A stretch of DNA of 64,000 bases, from positions 336,759,215 to 336,823,214 of the forward strand of contig JAUPFV010000002.1 of NCBI GenBank assembly GCA_036936605.1, in the 5' to 3' direction. The notes beneath the pieces were generated by a model. The model saw only the letters and a program-made list of their open reading frames with translations. It did not search any database and was not told the origin of the DNA. The position numbers and the translations under genes were made by a program. Of the stretch, positions 49,981 through 58,910 are shown piece after piece. This DNA is from Limnanthes douglasii subsp. nivea. Lineage: Eukaryota > Streptophyta > Magnoliopsida > Brassicales > Limnanthaceae. Numbering within the stretch: position 1 is the stretch's first letter; each line of letters opens with the position of its first letter.

Positions 49981-51766
49981 ACATCCTCTAATGTGTGAGT
50001 TTTCTAACCGTTGGGTTGGGGTTGGCTTATTTTATCCATGCTCGTAATTGATGGTTTTTTTCACATAGGGTGAAGAGTTAAAGAGTGGAGATGGAGGGTT
50101 AAATGATGAGTCAAAGGATGATTTCTCTAGTTCGTGAATGGCGAAGGCGGAGGAGGAGGACATACCGGTGCCTTGCTCTGTCGATTATAGCGAGTTGTTC
50201 AACACCAAATCTCACTACTACTCCCAGACAGACCTGATTGAAAGGGATAAGGAAACCGGATTAGATAACGGGTTTTTGATTATTTTACGCCGATGCGATA
50301 GACACGATCGTAAAACTCCGAGAGTAGAGTTTGTGTGTGAAAGATCTGGAGTTTACACAAAAATAGTAGATCCCAAGGATCTAAAGAGGAAGTCTACCGG
50401 AACAAAAAAAATGCGGATGCCCGTTCGCCCTTAAAGGAAAGAAGATGGGTGATGATTTGTGGGGAATAGAGGTTGTGTGCGGGGTTCACAATCACGATAC
50501 TACATCCTACAAAGAAGGTCATTCCTACGTGGGACGCTTTCAAAAAATAGAGATGGATTTCGTGGTTAGTTCTACGAAAATGGGATCCCGTCCTTGTGAT
50601 ATTCTTGGTGGAGTGAAGAAATTGAACCCTAAGAATTCTTCTATAATGCGCACCGTGTACAACGCATTACTAAAACACCGGAAGCTCGAGAAAGGTGGTC
50701 GGTTGCAATTCCAATACTTGTTGGGTGAACTAAAGCGACTAAACTACTACGAATTCCATAGAAAGTCCGAAGACGGAAGCGATATCATAGGCGAGTTTTT
50801 TTTGCGCACCCGGTTAGTTTGGATTTGTTACGGACATTTCTGAACGTCATTTTAATGGATAACATGTACAAGGTGATCAAATACGGGATTCCGTTGTACG
50901 AGGTCGTGGGTGCGACTTGTACAGGGAAAACATTCTACATTGGATTTGTGTTTATGTCGAATGAAAAAATTGAGACCTACAAGTGGGTGTTAGGATGCTT
51001 ACATTCGTTGATGGTAACTCACTCCATCGAATTACCATCCATTGTTTTGATGGATAGAGACTTGGCGCTTGTGAATGCGGTGGAGGAAGTGTTCCCCAAT
51101 GCAACGCACATGTTGTGTCGATGGCACATCAACATGAACGTCCTAGGAATAACAAAAAAGATCATAAAGGAGAAGAAAGTGTCTAACGCCTTTTTGAAAG
51201 TGTGGAATGAAATGATGTTGGCGGAAACGAAATCAGCCTACGAGAACTACCGGTCGGAATTGCACCGCGACTTCAAAGAGTATCCGCAAGCAATTGAGTA
51301 TACCGAAAGTTAGGTAGGGCCTTACAGTGACAAGTTTGTCACGTGGAGAACTAACAAGTGGATGCATTTTGGTAAGCAAACCACAAACCGCGTGGAGAGC
51401 GCTCATTCGAGCCTCAAGCGTTTCATCAGTACGAGTAAAGGTAACTTTGAATCTTTTTGGTTGAAGTTGCATACTTTGATCGAATTACAACACGGGGACA
51501 TCAAGACTTCCTTTGAAAAGAGCCGGTTGTTGACCCTACATAAATTCACAAACATTGTGTACGGTAAACTAAAAAACAACATCTCCCACTATGCAATGGA
51601 ACTTTTGGCCGACGAAGTCGAATGTGCCCGCAACATGACAATCACACCGGATATGCCTTGCGGTTGTGCCATACGAACTACGCACGGTATGCCTTGCGCC
51701 CACGAAATCTATGAGTTTGTTGCGAAAGGCATAAAGGTGCCGGTTGAGTTGTTTCATGAACATTGA

Positions 51767-52978
51767 AAGAGGTTAGACATACTAGTTCGTACGAACCTCT
51801 CGACGATCGAGAAACTTAAAGCCAAACTTGACAAACTAGTATGCGATGTCATGGCGTCCAATGACGAAGCACGCATAGAGCAAGTTTATAAACAATGGTT
51901 TGCCGCCGTCCATCCCGAAATAACTAACATTTTGGAGCCATTGGTTAAGCAAAAAGCGCGCGGTCGTCCACCTAACAAACGTAAGTTATCTATTGCCGCC
52001 GATGATACATCCACTAAACGCGACAAAAGTGGGCACGAATATGTCCTTGAATCAGAAAATGCTAGTACGCCATCCTTACTTCGAGACTTCAAACTTCCAA
52101 CCGCAACCTCAAGTAAAGGGGAAAAAAAGAAAGGGCCTAAACGTGGTTCGGAAAGCGCCCCCGCTCGTACTAAATGCAGCGCTATTCCAACGCAAGCAAG
52201 CGGGACAATGCTTAGTAGTGGAACGGTGGGTTGTAGGTCAAGCTCTACGATGCCGGTGAAGGCAAGTTTTGTAGACCCCAAAGGATACATGAACCAATTC
52301 CCCATTTATTTTAGGCCTTTCGTAGAGTCCATTAGCGATGTTAAATCCGATGGCCATTGCGGGTACCGCTCGATAGCGTACGCCTTGAACGGGAAACAAG
52401 ATGGGTGGAGGTTGATAAGGGATGCCCTTTACAAGGAGCTCATGGATTACGCATCCGTCTACGTTAAGATTTTTACTAGCATGGAGGATTTGATTGATGT
52501 TGCGGAGCGTTTGAAATGTTCTAGCGATGTTGGAACTAAGGACCATTGGATGTCCATGCCCGAGATGGGAGTGGCAATTGCATCTGCGTTTAACTGCATA
52601 CTCCATTTTGTTGGGGTATTCCGAAATATGGATGTCGGCTTCACTTTTCTTCCGCTAAGAGGTGCACCTCCTCAGATGCCGAACCGGTTGGAAATCGGAT
52701 TGGGTTGGATCAACTCCAACCATTTCGTGAACGTAAGTATTCATACAAGGGGTATGTTAATGGTAATTTTAATATCATGAAATTTATTTTATCGTGTTTT
52801 CGTTTTGTAGCTTGGGATTAAGGCTGAGGCCCTATGTGCTAGGATACATCCTTGTTGCTTAAAGTTGCGTTCACCAGAAGCAGAAGGTTGGGCATTGCCG
52901 ATTGCATCTCCTTGCAAGAAATACGAAGAGCTTAAAAATAATTACCCCGAAATAACTGATTTATCCGCTTTTGCTTGA
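51767..52978 (+). CDS. OTU-type cysteine protease module, still open
   Basis: This C-terminal part of the transposase gene has no stop from 51767 to its intron at 52733, and a first internal ATG at 51851. It starts with a short amphipathic segment, then a basic Ser-rich linker with KARGRPPNKRK (AT-hook-like and NLS-like, about 51950-51985). The OTU core follows: SDGHCGYRSIAYAL with catalytic Asp and Cys (Cys codon 52358-52360), and WINSNHFVN (general-base His) ending exactly at the GTAAGT donor. The last exon (52811-52978) supplies a conserved-looking tail. OTU enzymes remove ubiquitin or ubiquitin-like chains. Whether it is expressed without the transposase part is unknown. Confidence 0.72.
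52733..52810 (+). other. Intron in the transposase-OTU gene (78 bp)
   Basis: Donor GTAAGT at 52733 and acceptor TTTTGTAG ending at 52810. It is phase 0 and leaves a 55-codon last exon in frame, followed by TGA. Confidence 0.75.
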
Positions 52979-53210
52979 TGACTAGACGATTGTAATGAAT
53001 GTAAACCCTGGATGGTTTTTATGTTTTTTTTGTTTTTTTGTTTGGATGTTTTTTATGTTAAAAACAATAACACTTAAGCTTCTTAATATGCCGATTGCAT
53101 TAAAACATTACACTTTAATTTAAATCATTGCATAATTAGAAATACATAAGCACATAACATAAACCAAATGATAGATAAGCTAACTCTAAGTTAGCATTGC
53201 ACATTTAGTT

Positions 53211-53654
53211 TTACGGGGTCGGATAGTTCATTCCGAATTCCTCTTCATCACTACTTCCCTCGGGAGTTGAGTACGTTTCAACGGCGCTGACTATTGCATC
53301 GGTTATTTCTTGCTCCATCCGCTGTATCGCATGTGACACCATCTCCTGCGTAATTGTACTCTGCAATCCCATGTCAAATACCTTTCGGACTTTGGTTTGG
53401 TCTTCCCAAGGAAGTGACTCGATATGTATAGTCACTGTTTTAAGATAAGCTAACCTATCAGCGACTTCTTCGCGGGCACGTGGTCGGGGCATTAAACATC
53501 ATGGACACGATGCCTCCCTACCGTGGTTGAAGAACATTCTGCACAGAACCGCGTCGACAAAACCAGGAATCTCATCTTGCATCGTAGCTTTGACGAAGTC
53601 GAATGCGCATAGGAGGCTTGCATCTTCGTACACATTCCAGCCAGAATCACCCAT
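53211..53654 (-). pseudogene. Small paralogous MULE gene P1, one in-frame stop
   Basis: ATG at 53652-53654 (MGDSGWNVYEDASLL). The frame has a single TGA at 53499-53501, then continues to 53211; about 147 codons in all. Key signatures: VLCRMFFNHG near residue 37, then Arg-rich PRPRAREEVADR, a hydrophobic helix, VRKVFDMG, and TITQEMVSHAIQRM, with an acidic end. The same order of motifs occurs in P2 and P3, so the three form one family. I do not recognise it. The predicted structure is helical and the size is small. It faces P2 across a shared 312-bp upstream region. Confidence 0.6.
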
Positions 53655-53738
53655 TGTTATAACTTAAGTGTTTAGTTTCATAGTCGGAGTACAGTATTTA
53701 TAGAGTACGTGTATGTGGTTCAATCATAAAAATAATGA

Positions 53739-53896
53739 GCGGGAAATGGTGTTATTTTCCCCGCTTATTATTTATTTATTGGCGGGAGTCTCATTAGGTT
53801 GGTGTTCGAATTTGGCGGGACGTTGAATTTGGCGGGAAATTAAATTTGGCGGGACTTATTTTGGTGGGAATTTATGTGCCAAAGTATTTGGCGGGA
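53739..53896. promoter_or_regulatory. Seven E2F-like sites in the divergent P1/P2 promoter
   Basis: GCGGGAAA at 53739, TTTTCCCCGC at 53755, TTGGCGGGA at 53779, TTTGGCGGGA at 53811, TTTGGCGGGAAA at 53828, TTTGGCGGGA at 53845 and TTTGGCGGGA at 53887. The 53828 copy fits the canonical E2F site of S-phase genes. A decayed copy (TTTTGGTGGGAA) lies near 53859. Binding is inferred, not shown. Confidence 0.5.
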
Positions 53897-53966
53897 GTTT
53901 AATATCTATAAAATAAATGTCCTGCCCACACATTTAAGGGTAAACAACAAGAAAAACCCTAAAATA

Positions 53967-54331
53967 ATGTGTCTATGGAACGAGTTAGAAGATCAATATC
54001 TAATTAAAGCATCGATCGAACTTGGTAACACTCACATAGAAGAGGGGTGTAAAGCGTACTGGGAGGCATTGCTATGCCAAATGTACTTATTATACGGAAG
54101 GGATGGTGTTCAACCGCCAAAAATTTCAAGGCGTGTTGATGAGGTGAAGGCTAGGTGGTCAGTCCTACTCACACATCGTCTTCATCCAGTTTTTCTGGCC
54201 TCAACGAATTAGAACGTCGTGTTGCGAGTAACTTGTTCAAATGTCAAGACACGGATTCGATAACGGAGGATCAACTGGATAGGGTTCGTTCTGACATTAT
54301 CGACATCCGCATACAGGAAATGAGTGATTAA
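53967..54331 (+). pseudogene. Small paralogous MULE gene P2, frameshifted
   Basis: ATG at 53967 (MCLWNELEDQYLIKASIELG). The frame runs to about 54185 with the family signature LLCQMYLLYG and RRVDEVKARW. A shift then moves to another frame that continues NELERRVASNLF and SITEDQLDRVRSDIIDIRI, stopping at TAA 54329-54331. About 120 codons. It shares motif order with P1 and P3. The upstream ATG at 53874 would add 31 residues lying over the E2F-like sites and is less likely. Confidence 0.6.
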
Positions 54332-54635
54332 CTGGATAGTGCCTGTTTGTATCAGTTTGTATTTCGGTTTAATTTTCTTTAGATGAATGTATGTTCTATT
54401 GTATGAGGTTGAGGTTTAATGAATGAATCTCCTTAGATGAATGTATGTTCAACTCGAATACGGTGCTATGTAAAATACATTAACATTGAACAACAACTAG
54501 AAACCCAAACATAACAACTTAACATTACATTAAAAACGAGGACAATACGCAACACATATAATAAAAAACATAACAAGTTATAACAACATTACGCAACATA
54601 AATAATAAAAACACGTTCGAATACGACAGATTGCA

Positions 54636-55010
54636 CTAGTAGTAGTCGTAACGCAAGCTGTGTAAAACATCGTCGCCATCCTCCCTTGACATAACCATAT
54701 CCTCCACATATGCTACCATATCCCTAGTGATATAGTCGCAGACGGTCATGTCCCATACCTTTACCGCCTCCTCTTTTATTCTTTGCGGCATGAACAACAA
54801 CTTCGTGAGGGGCTGGACAAAAAGGTACCGTGTCTTGATTTCGTCACGGCTGCGCACAACGACACCTCCAGTTTCTAAATAACCGTAGTTGTAATACATA
54901 TGACACAAAACTCTTTCAAAAAATGCATCACTCCTATCTTCACCCAACTCGGCCCGGGAATCCTTCACTGCTACAAGCATATAGTAGTCTTCATTAGCGG
55001 TAAACTCCAT
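54636..55010 (-). CDS. Small paralogous MULE gene P3, intact frame
   Basis: An uninterrupted 124-codon frame starting MEFTANEDYYMLVAVKD, with FERVLCHMYYNYG, VRSRDEIKTRYLFVQPLTKL, AVKVWDMTVCDYITRDM and an acidic end. These align in order with P1 (VLCRMFFNHG, RAREEVADR, VRKVFDMG, ITQEM) and P2. There is no signal peptide or membrane segment. The Arg-centred helix and size are compatible with a DNA- or protein-binding helper, but no function is known to me. Its own upstream region carries three E2F-like sites. It is the only one of the three without a break. Confidence 0.65.
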   Translation of the reverse strand: MEFTANEDYYMLVAVKDSRAELGEDRSDAFFERVLCHMYYNYGYLETGGVVVRSRDEIKTRYLFVQPLTKLLFMPQRIKEEAVKVWDMTVCDYITRDMVAYVEDMVMSREDGDDVLHSLRYDYY

Positions 55011-55080
55011 TTGTTTCTAAGTGTTTGATGGATGCCATGTTGCTCGTTAACACTTGTATATTTATAATGGTATTATTTTG

Positions 55081-55120
55081 TTGGCGGGAGTTTCATTTGG
55101 CGGGAGAGTCATATGGCGGG
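55081..55120. promoter_or_regulatory. Three E2F-like sites upstream of P3
   Basis: TTGGCGGGA at 55081, TTTGGCGGGA at 55096 and TGGCGGG at 55114, 70-110 bp before the P3 start. Same word as in the P1/P2 promoter. Confidence 0.45.
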
Positions 55121-55154
55121 CATTATTTTTTGACGGGGCAATAATTTTCTCTAG

Positions 55155-55680
55155 GTCTCCGCCGGTCCAATGATTGTCACCCGCCGGTTGACAACTCCCC
55201 CGGCGGGGTAAAAACGTCCCCGGCGGTTCACAATTTTCATCCCGCCGGGGACGAAGCCAACATTAAAAAAAAGTGAGAAACCAAAAATCGATACACGGCC
55301 CCGTCGGTTCAGATTTTTTCGACCGGCGGGTGAAATACTTCCCCGACGGGGAGGAAACATCCCCGCCGGGGCTGAATTTTTATACCGGGGGGGGGGGGGA
55401 AGTAGGCAAATCCTCTAGAAATTGTGAGGATGGATTGTCGAAAGCTTCCCCGCCGGCCAAGCAATTTTCAACCGCCGGTTGACAATGTCCCCGGCGGTTG
55501 AGTATTTTCCAATCGGCGGGGATATCGAGTGAAAAAATGTAATTTTCCACTCGATATCAACCGGCGGTATAGAGGACCAACCCCGCCGGGTAGTTTATTC
55601 TCCCCGGCGGGGGAACTATTTTCAACCGCCGGGGAAGTTGTCAACCGGCGGTTGAAAATTAGTCAACCGGCAGGGGGACG
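55155..55680. repeat. CCGGCGG palindrome cluster 2 with longer hairpins
   Basis: About 15 CCGGCGG/CCGCCGG words. Longer stems: GATATCGAGTG (55521-55531) with CACTCGATATC (55548-55558), and 55615-55632 with 55645-55663, both nearly perfect. A G13 run lies at 55387-55399. Confidence 0.88.
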
Positions 55681-55970
55681 GGTAATGTTGAAAAAAACAA
55701 CATGAGGCATAAGGTGTTTTTGGGAACTTAGGTGTTTTTGGGAACTTAGTTTGGAACTTACTTTGGTGGAAACTATATCAGGTTTTACTTGTTTAAGACT
55801 AGAGTGTGAGTGACATATCGAATTAGAAAACGCAAACCACAACAACAAACTTAAATTAAACGAACAATAAATGCGATAACTTAAAACTAAACTACATCAA
55901 CAAACTTAAGGTTTAGAATAACAATACAACCCAAATGTCAACAATTATAAACGGCCAATAATGTCAACAA

Positions 55971-58625
55971 CTAGAATAACATACAAATAAAAAAACCAAC
56001 CATGATAAGCAAAAGCCACGGACCGGTAATCTCCATAACCTTCCTCGCAAATGACACCATCTCGTCAGTCGAATCGTCTAACGGTCGAACACGATTAATC
56101 GTGTTCACCACATCGATCGTCGACGCCTCCGTAAGAATCCGAGGTGTGATATTAAACCACCCGTACATATTCACGTATGCCTTGTACTGGGGGGATGAGG
56201 TGTGAGTACTCCCTTCCAACGGCCTCGAATACCTATCGATCACGTATAGGTGCTCCCTCTAGTTCGTCCAATGCCTACCCTGAAGCACATAGCGAAGATG
56301 GTCTCCTCTGCCAAGACTGGTTCTAGCAACGAGGGGGTCCATCGGCTTTTCTTGGATCCAACCAAACTGGCGCATCACTCGGTCGGCGTGATATGCCTCG
56401 CTCACCATCATTAGGCGAATAGGGTTTCGGTACAACCATATTGCCTGCTCTGGCCACACCTCACGGACATCCTCGTAAGGTCGGAAAATAACCTACAAAA
56501 AAAATCATTTACTCGTACTACAATTTATATAGACTAGTTGTATATTAATAAACGTAAAGAAGATAACTTACATCCCTTTCTCCTTGAGCCGCGATGATGT
56601 CACGGTAGTACGGCTTCCCCCGAGCTAATGATACCGGGATTTTTTTGGGCAACCACGCCAGCATCTTCGGATCCGTTGGGCTATAACCACTGTTCACTGG
56701 CGCGCGGAAAATGGGGAAGTGGTCATAGACCCAACACTCAAACAAGGCCGAGAAGCCGACCAAGCTCTTCAAGGAGTGCTTCGAAATGTCTCCCAAGCTC
56801 TTGTACAACCACACCAATGCACAAGTACCCCATGCATACTCACCAACCTTCGTCAAGTCCTCAAGGTGGTGGAGAAAATCGCACTAGATGTTCTTCTGGC
56901 TCGTGTTGATTAAGATAGTACACCCGGGGAAGAACAAGATGTAAGCCCTAACTACTTCCTTCTTCATCTATGTAGTGCAGGCCGCATTAGAATCTAAGTA
57001 CTCGTCCCCAGAGAATGTGGTCCTAAGCCATCAGATGCCGAATCCACTCCCGTCGTGCGCCTCCATTTCCAGCTACACATCAGCAGCCAAAACTCCCAAC
57101 AACTCCACATAGCGTGCGTACGTCGCCTCTATCAGATCCGGCCTATAAACATCAATAATTCTCCCCTCAACCGGGAGGCCAGTAATCACGTAGACGTCGT
57201 CCAGTGTCAACGTCATCTCCCCAAATGAGAACTGGAACGTGTTGGTCTCTTGGTGCCACCTCTCACTAAACACCTCTGCCAACTGCACGTGGTTGTTGAA
57301 CCTCGGTAGATGCCGCATCAACGGCCAAAACGGTGTCTCCTCGAGGTAAGCCCTAACCGCTACTTGTTTGCTAAGGTCCCACTGACCAAGCAAACCGTAT
57401 TTGGACTGCACCGTGATACCCGAGCGCCTGTAAAAAAATTCAAAAATATATACAATGTTAAAACAAAATTTTAACTAATCAAAAATATAATTAATTCGAT
57501 AACTTACATCGTTCTTGAAGGCGTAGTATGCCTCATGCTGGGAAAAGTCGGGGAAGAGAAGGACGCTATTTTGGGATAGAAAAAGATTTTTCCATCCCTC
57601 CGCATCGGTTGGACGCCCTTCCGCACGGACCTCTCTTCAAGGTGGTGGCATTGGGACCTCTGTTTCCTCCTCCTCCGCCGTATCCTCCTCCTCCTCGTCT
57701 ACTAGGGCACACCGCCGTCAGATGGGGAGCACCTCTCGTGGAGGAGAAGATCGTGGATGGGAGGCCTCCCTTGTGGGACCGCGATCACTTGTGGCGTCAT
57801 ATTTCCGATGCCGCAAGGATCGTTCCGTCGGGTCCTCGCGCACCTCACGCTCGGTCCGCTCCCAACATTCCGGCCTAGCGACCACCGACCGTCGGCTACC
57901 TGCACCTTTTTTCGCCGCTTTGGCGACCTTCTCCTTCGAGCGAGGTACCTCGTGTCTGCAAAAACAATCACAACAAAACAAGTTAGAACGAAGTAAAAAA
58001 ATTACTACTTCTATAAAAATAACTATTTTTAAACAACATAACAGGCCTCCCTCGCCGGTTGACCAATTTTCACCCGGCGGGTGAAAACTATTTATTTAAA
58101 AATTGAATTTTCCACCCGCCGGGTGACAAATAGTCATCCGGCGGGTGGAAAATTCAATTTCTAAATAAACGTTTTCACCCGCCGGGTGAATCGGCCCCCA
58201 GCCGACGGGGAACATGTGACAAGATTTTCATATTCCTCGTTCCCCGCCGGGTAAAACGGCCGAGCACCGGCGGGGAAGGATGAATTTCTGGAAATCTATC
58301 CTCCCCCACCGGGCTAAACCCCTAATACCCGGCGGGAAATGATGAACACCTGCAAAAAAATAATATCCCCCGCTGGGTAACCAACCACTGAACCGGCGGA
58401 GATGCTCGAAATCACCATTAACGAGTTGAAGAAAAACTCGAAAAACTTCATAGAAAACCAAATCAGCCAAAACCAAATCTACCCTAGCATCACTAGACAA
58501 CTAAAAACAACTTCATAACCAATTTTAACACCCTATGCGTATGAAAATAAAAAAAACTTAACCAAAACCAAATATAGAAAAAAACTACATTTAAGAGTAA
58601 AAACTTACTCTTTTCCTTTGCCCAT
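55971..58625 (-). pseudogene. Plant-mobile-domain (MAIN-like) gene with hydrophobic tail
   Basis: Proposed exons: 58609-58625 (MGKGKE), 57508-57955 (very basic, then acidic), 56572-57427 and 55971-56492, with GTAAGT donors and TTTGCAG, TTTACAG and TTTGTAG acceptors. Exon 3 shows the mobile-domain signatures: ETNTFQFSFGEMTLTLDDVY with ITGLPVEGR, then GEYAWGTCALVWLYKSLGD. The mobile domain (PF10536) occurs in plant silencing-related MAIN proteins and in transposons. The last exon ends in GPWLLLIMVGFFICMLF, a C-terminal membrane-like segment. Breaks: in-frame stops near 57718 or 57670 (depending on frame), at about 57070, 57010 and 56970, and between 56890 and 56856. Phase between exons 2 and 3 is uncertain. 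Confidence 0.72.
58035..58400. repeat. CCGGCGG palindrome cluster 3 with a 58-bp stem
   Basis: About 10 CCGGCGG/CCGCCGG words, inside the first intron of the mobile-domain gene. 58069-58126 and 58135-58190 are near-perfect inverted repeats (three or four differences, one indel) around an 8-base loop. Each arm carries two copies of the palindrome word. Confidence 0.88.
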
Positions 58626-58888
58626 GGTAGTTCTTGCTTTGTTGTTGATGTGGTAGAGTTCTTCGGATTTGAATTTGGGGCTGATTTTGCAAGATTGTAG
58701 AACTTTGGAAATGAGGATTTCTTTTAGGGTTTTGGGGATGATTTTGGGTTGGGGCTGTTTTAGAAATGAGAATGGTTAGTGTTTAGGGTTTTGAGTTAGT
58801 AAAAAAAAGAAAGAGTTTTTTTGGGTATAATGTTGGAGCTACTTAAATTTTAGTTGAGTATGGTTAAAATTGGAGCTGGTTAGCCAAT

Positions 58889-58910
58889 TGGGCCTAATTT
58901 AGCCAAAGCC
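58889..58910. repeat. MULE right terminal inverted repeat
   Basis: Read inward it begins GGCTTTGGCTAAATTAGG, matching the left end. It abuts the flanking duplication TAATATAAA (58911-58919). Confidence 0.85.

Larger units (their letters stand above)
50138..52978 (+). pseudogene. MULE transposase: FAR1 finger, DDE, SWIM, OTU fusion
   Basis: Start at the ATG at 50138 (MAKAEEED). The FAR1-type finger spans about 50320-50500 (FVCERSG, then a Cys-rich block and CGVHNHD). DDE transposase: first Asp in MDNMYK (50858-50860), second in MDRDLAL (51053-51061), followed by CRWHI (51116-51130). SWIM finger CGCAIRTTHGMPCAH near 51659-51705. An OTU protease follows, then a 78-bp intron (52733-52810) and a last exon to TGA 52976-52978. 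Breaks: frameshifts at an A8 run (50404-50411) and a T8 run (50796-50803), which cancel each other, and stops at 51311-51313 and 51764-51766, both where the family has Trp (TGG). Without these the product would be about 920 residues. The family cuts and reinserts element DNA. Confidence 0.88.
49061..58910. mobile_element. Mutator-like transposon with OTU, mobile-domain and small-protein genes
   Basis: The ends are fixed three ways. TACTATAAA (49052-49060) and TAATATAAA (58911-58919) are 9-bp flanking duplications with one mismatch. The ends are inverted repeats: GGCTTAGGCTAAATTAGG at 49061 against GGCTTTGGCTAAATTAGG read inward from 58910. The uninterrupted paralogous site exists in copy A near 43112-43130 (TAATATAAAATGG). 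Nine-base duplications and a FAR1/MULE transposase identify a Mutator-like element. It carries a transposase-OTU gene (plus), three small paralogous genes, a plant-mobile-domain gene (minus) and three GC-rich palindrome clusters. The TIRs are short, about 20 bp. Confidence 0.92.

Noticed and set aside
51886..52644. Minus-strand frames up to 139 codons opposite the OTU module
   Set aside because: The plus strand here has a recognisable OTU domain and a spliced end; the minus frames have none.
53874..53966. Upstream ATG of P2 as the true start
   Set aside because: It would translate across the E2F-like site at 53887 and adds 31 residues with no counterpart in P1 or P3.
55387..55399. G13 run as a G-quadruplex regulator
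   Set aside because: A single homopolymer run in a decayed repeat cluster is more simply explained by slippage; no second G-run is positioned to form a standard motif.
57528..58084. Plus-strand GC-rich open frames (57528-57878, 57722-58084)
   Set aside because: They are opposite the basic and acidic exon of the minus-strand mobile-domain gene and have no domain of their own; composition alone keeps them open.
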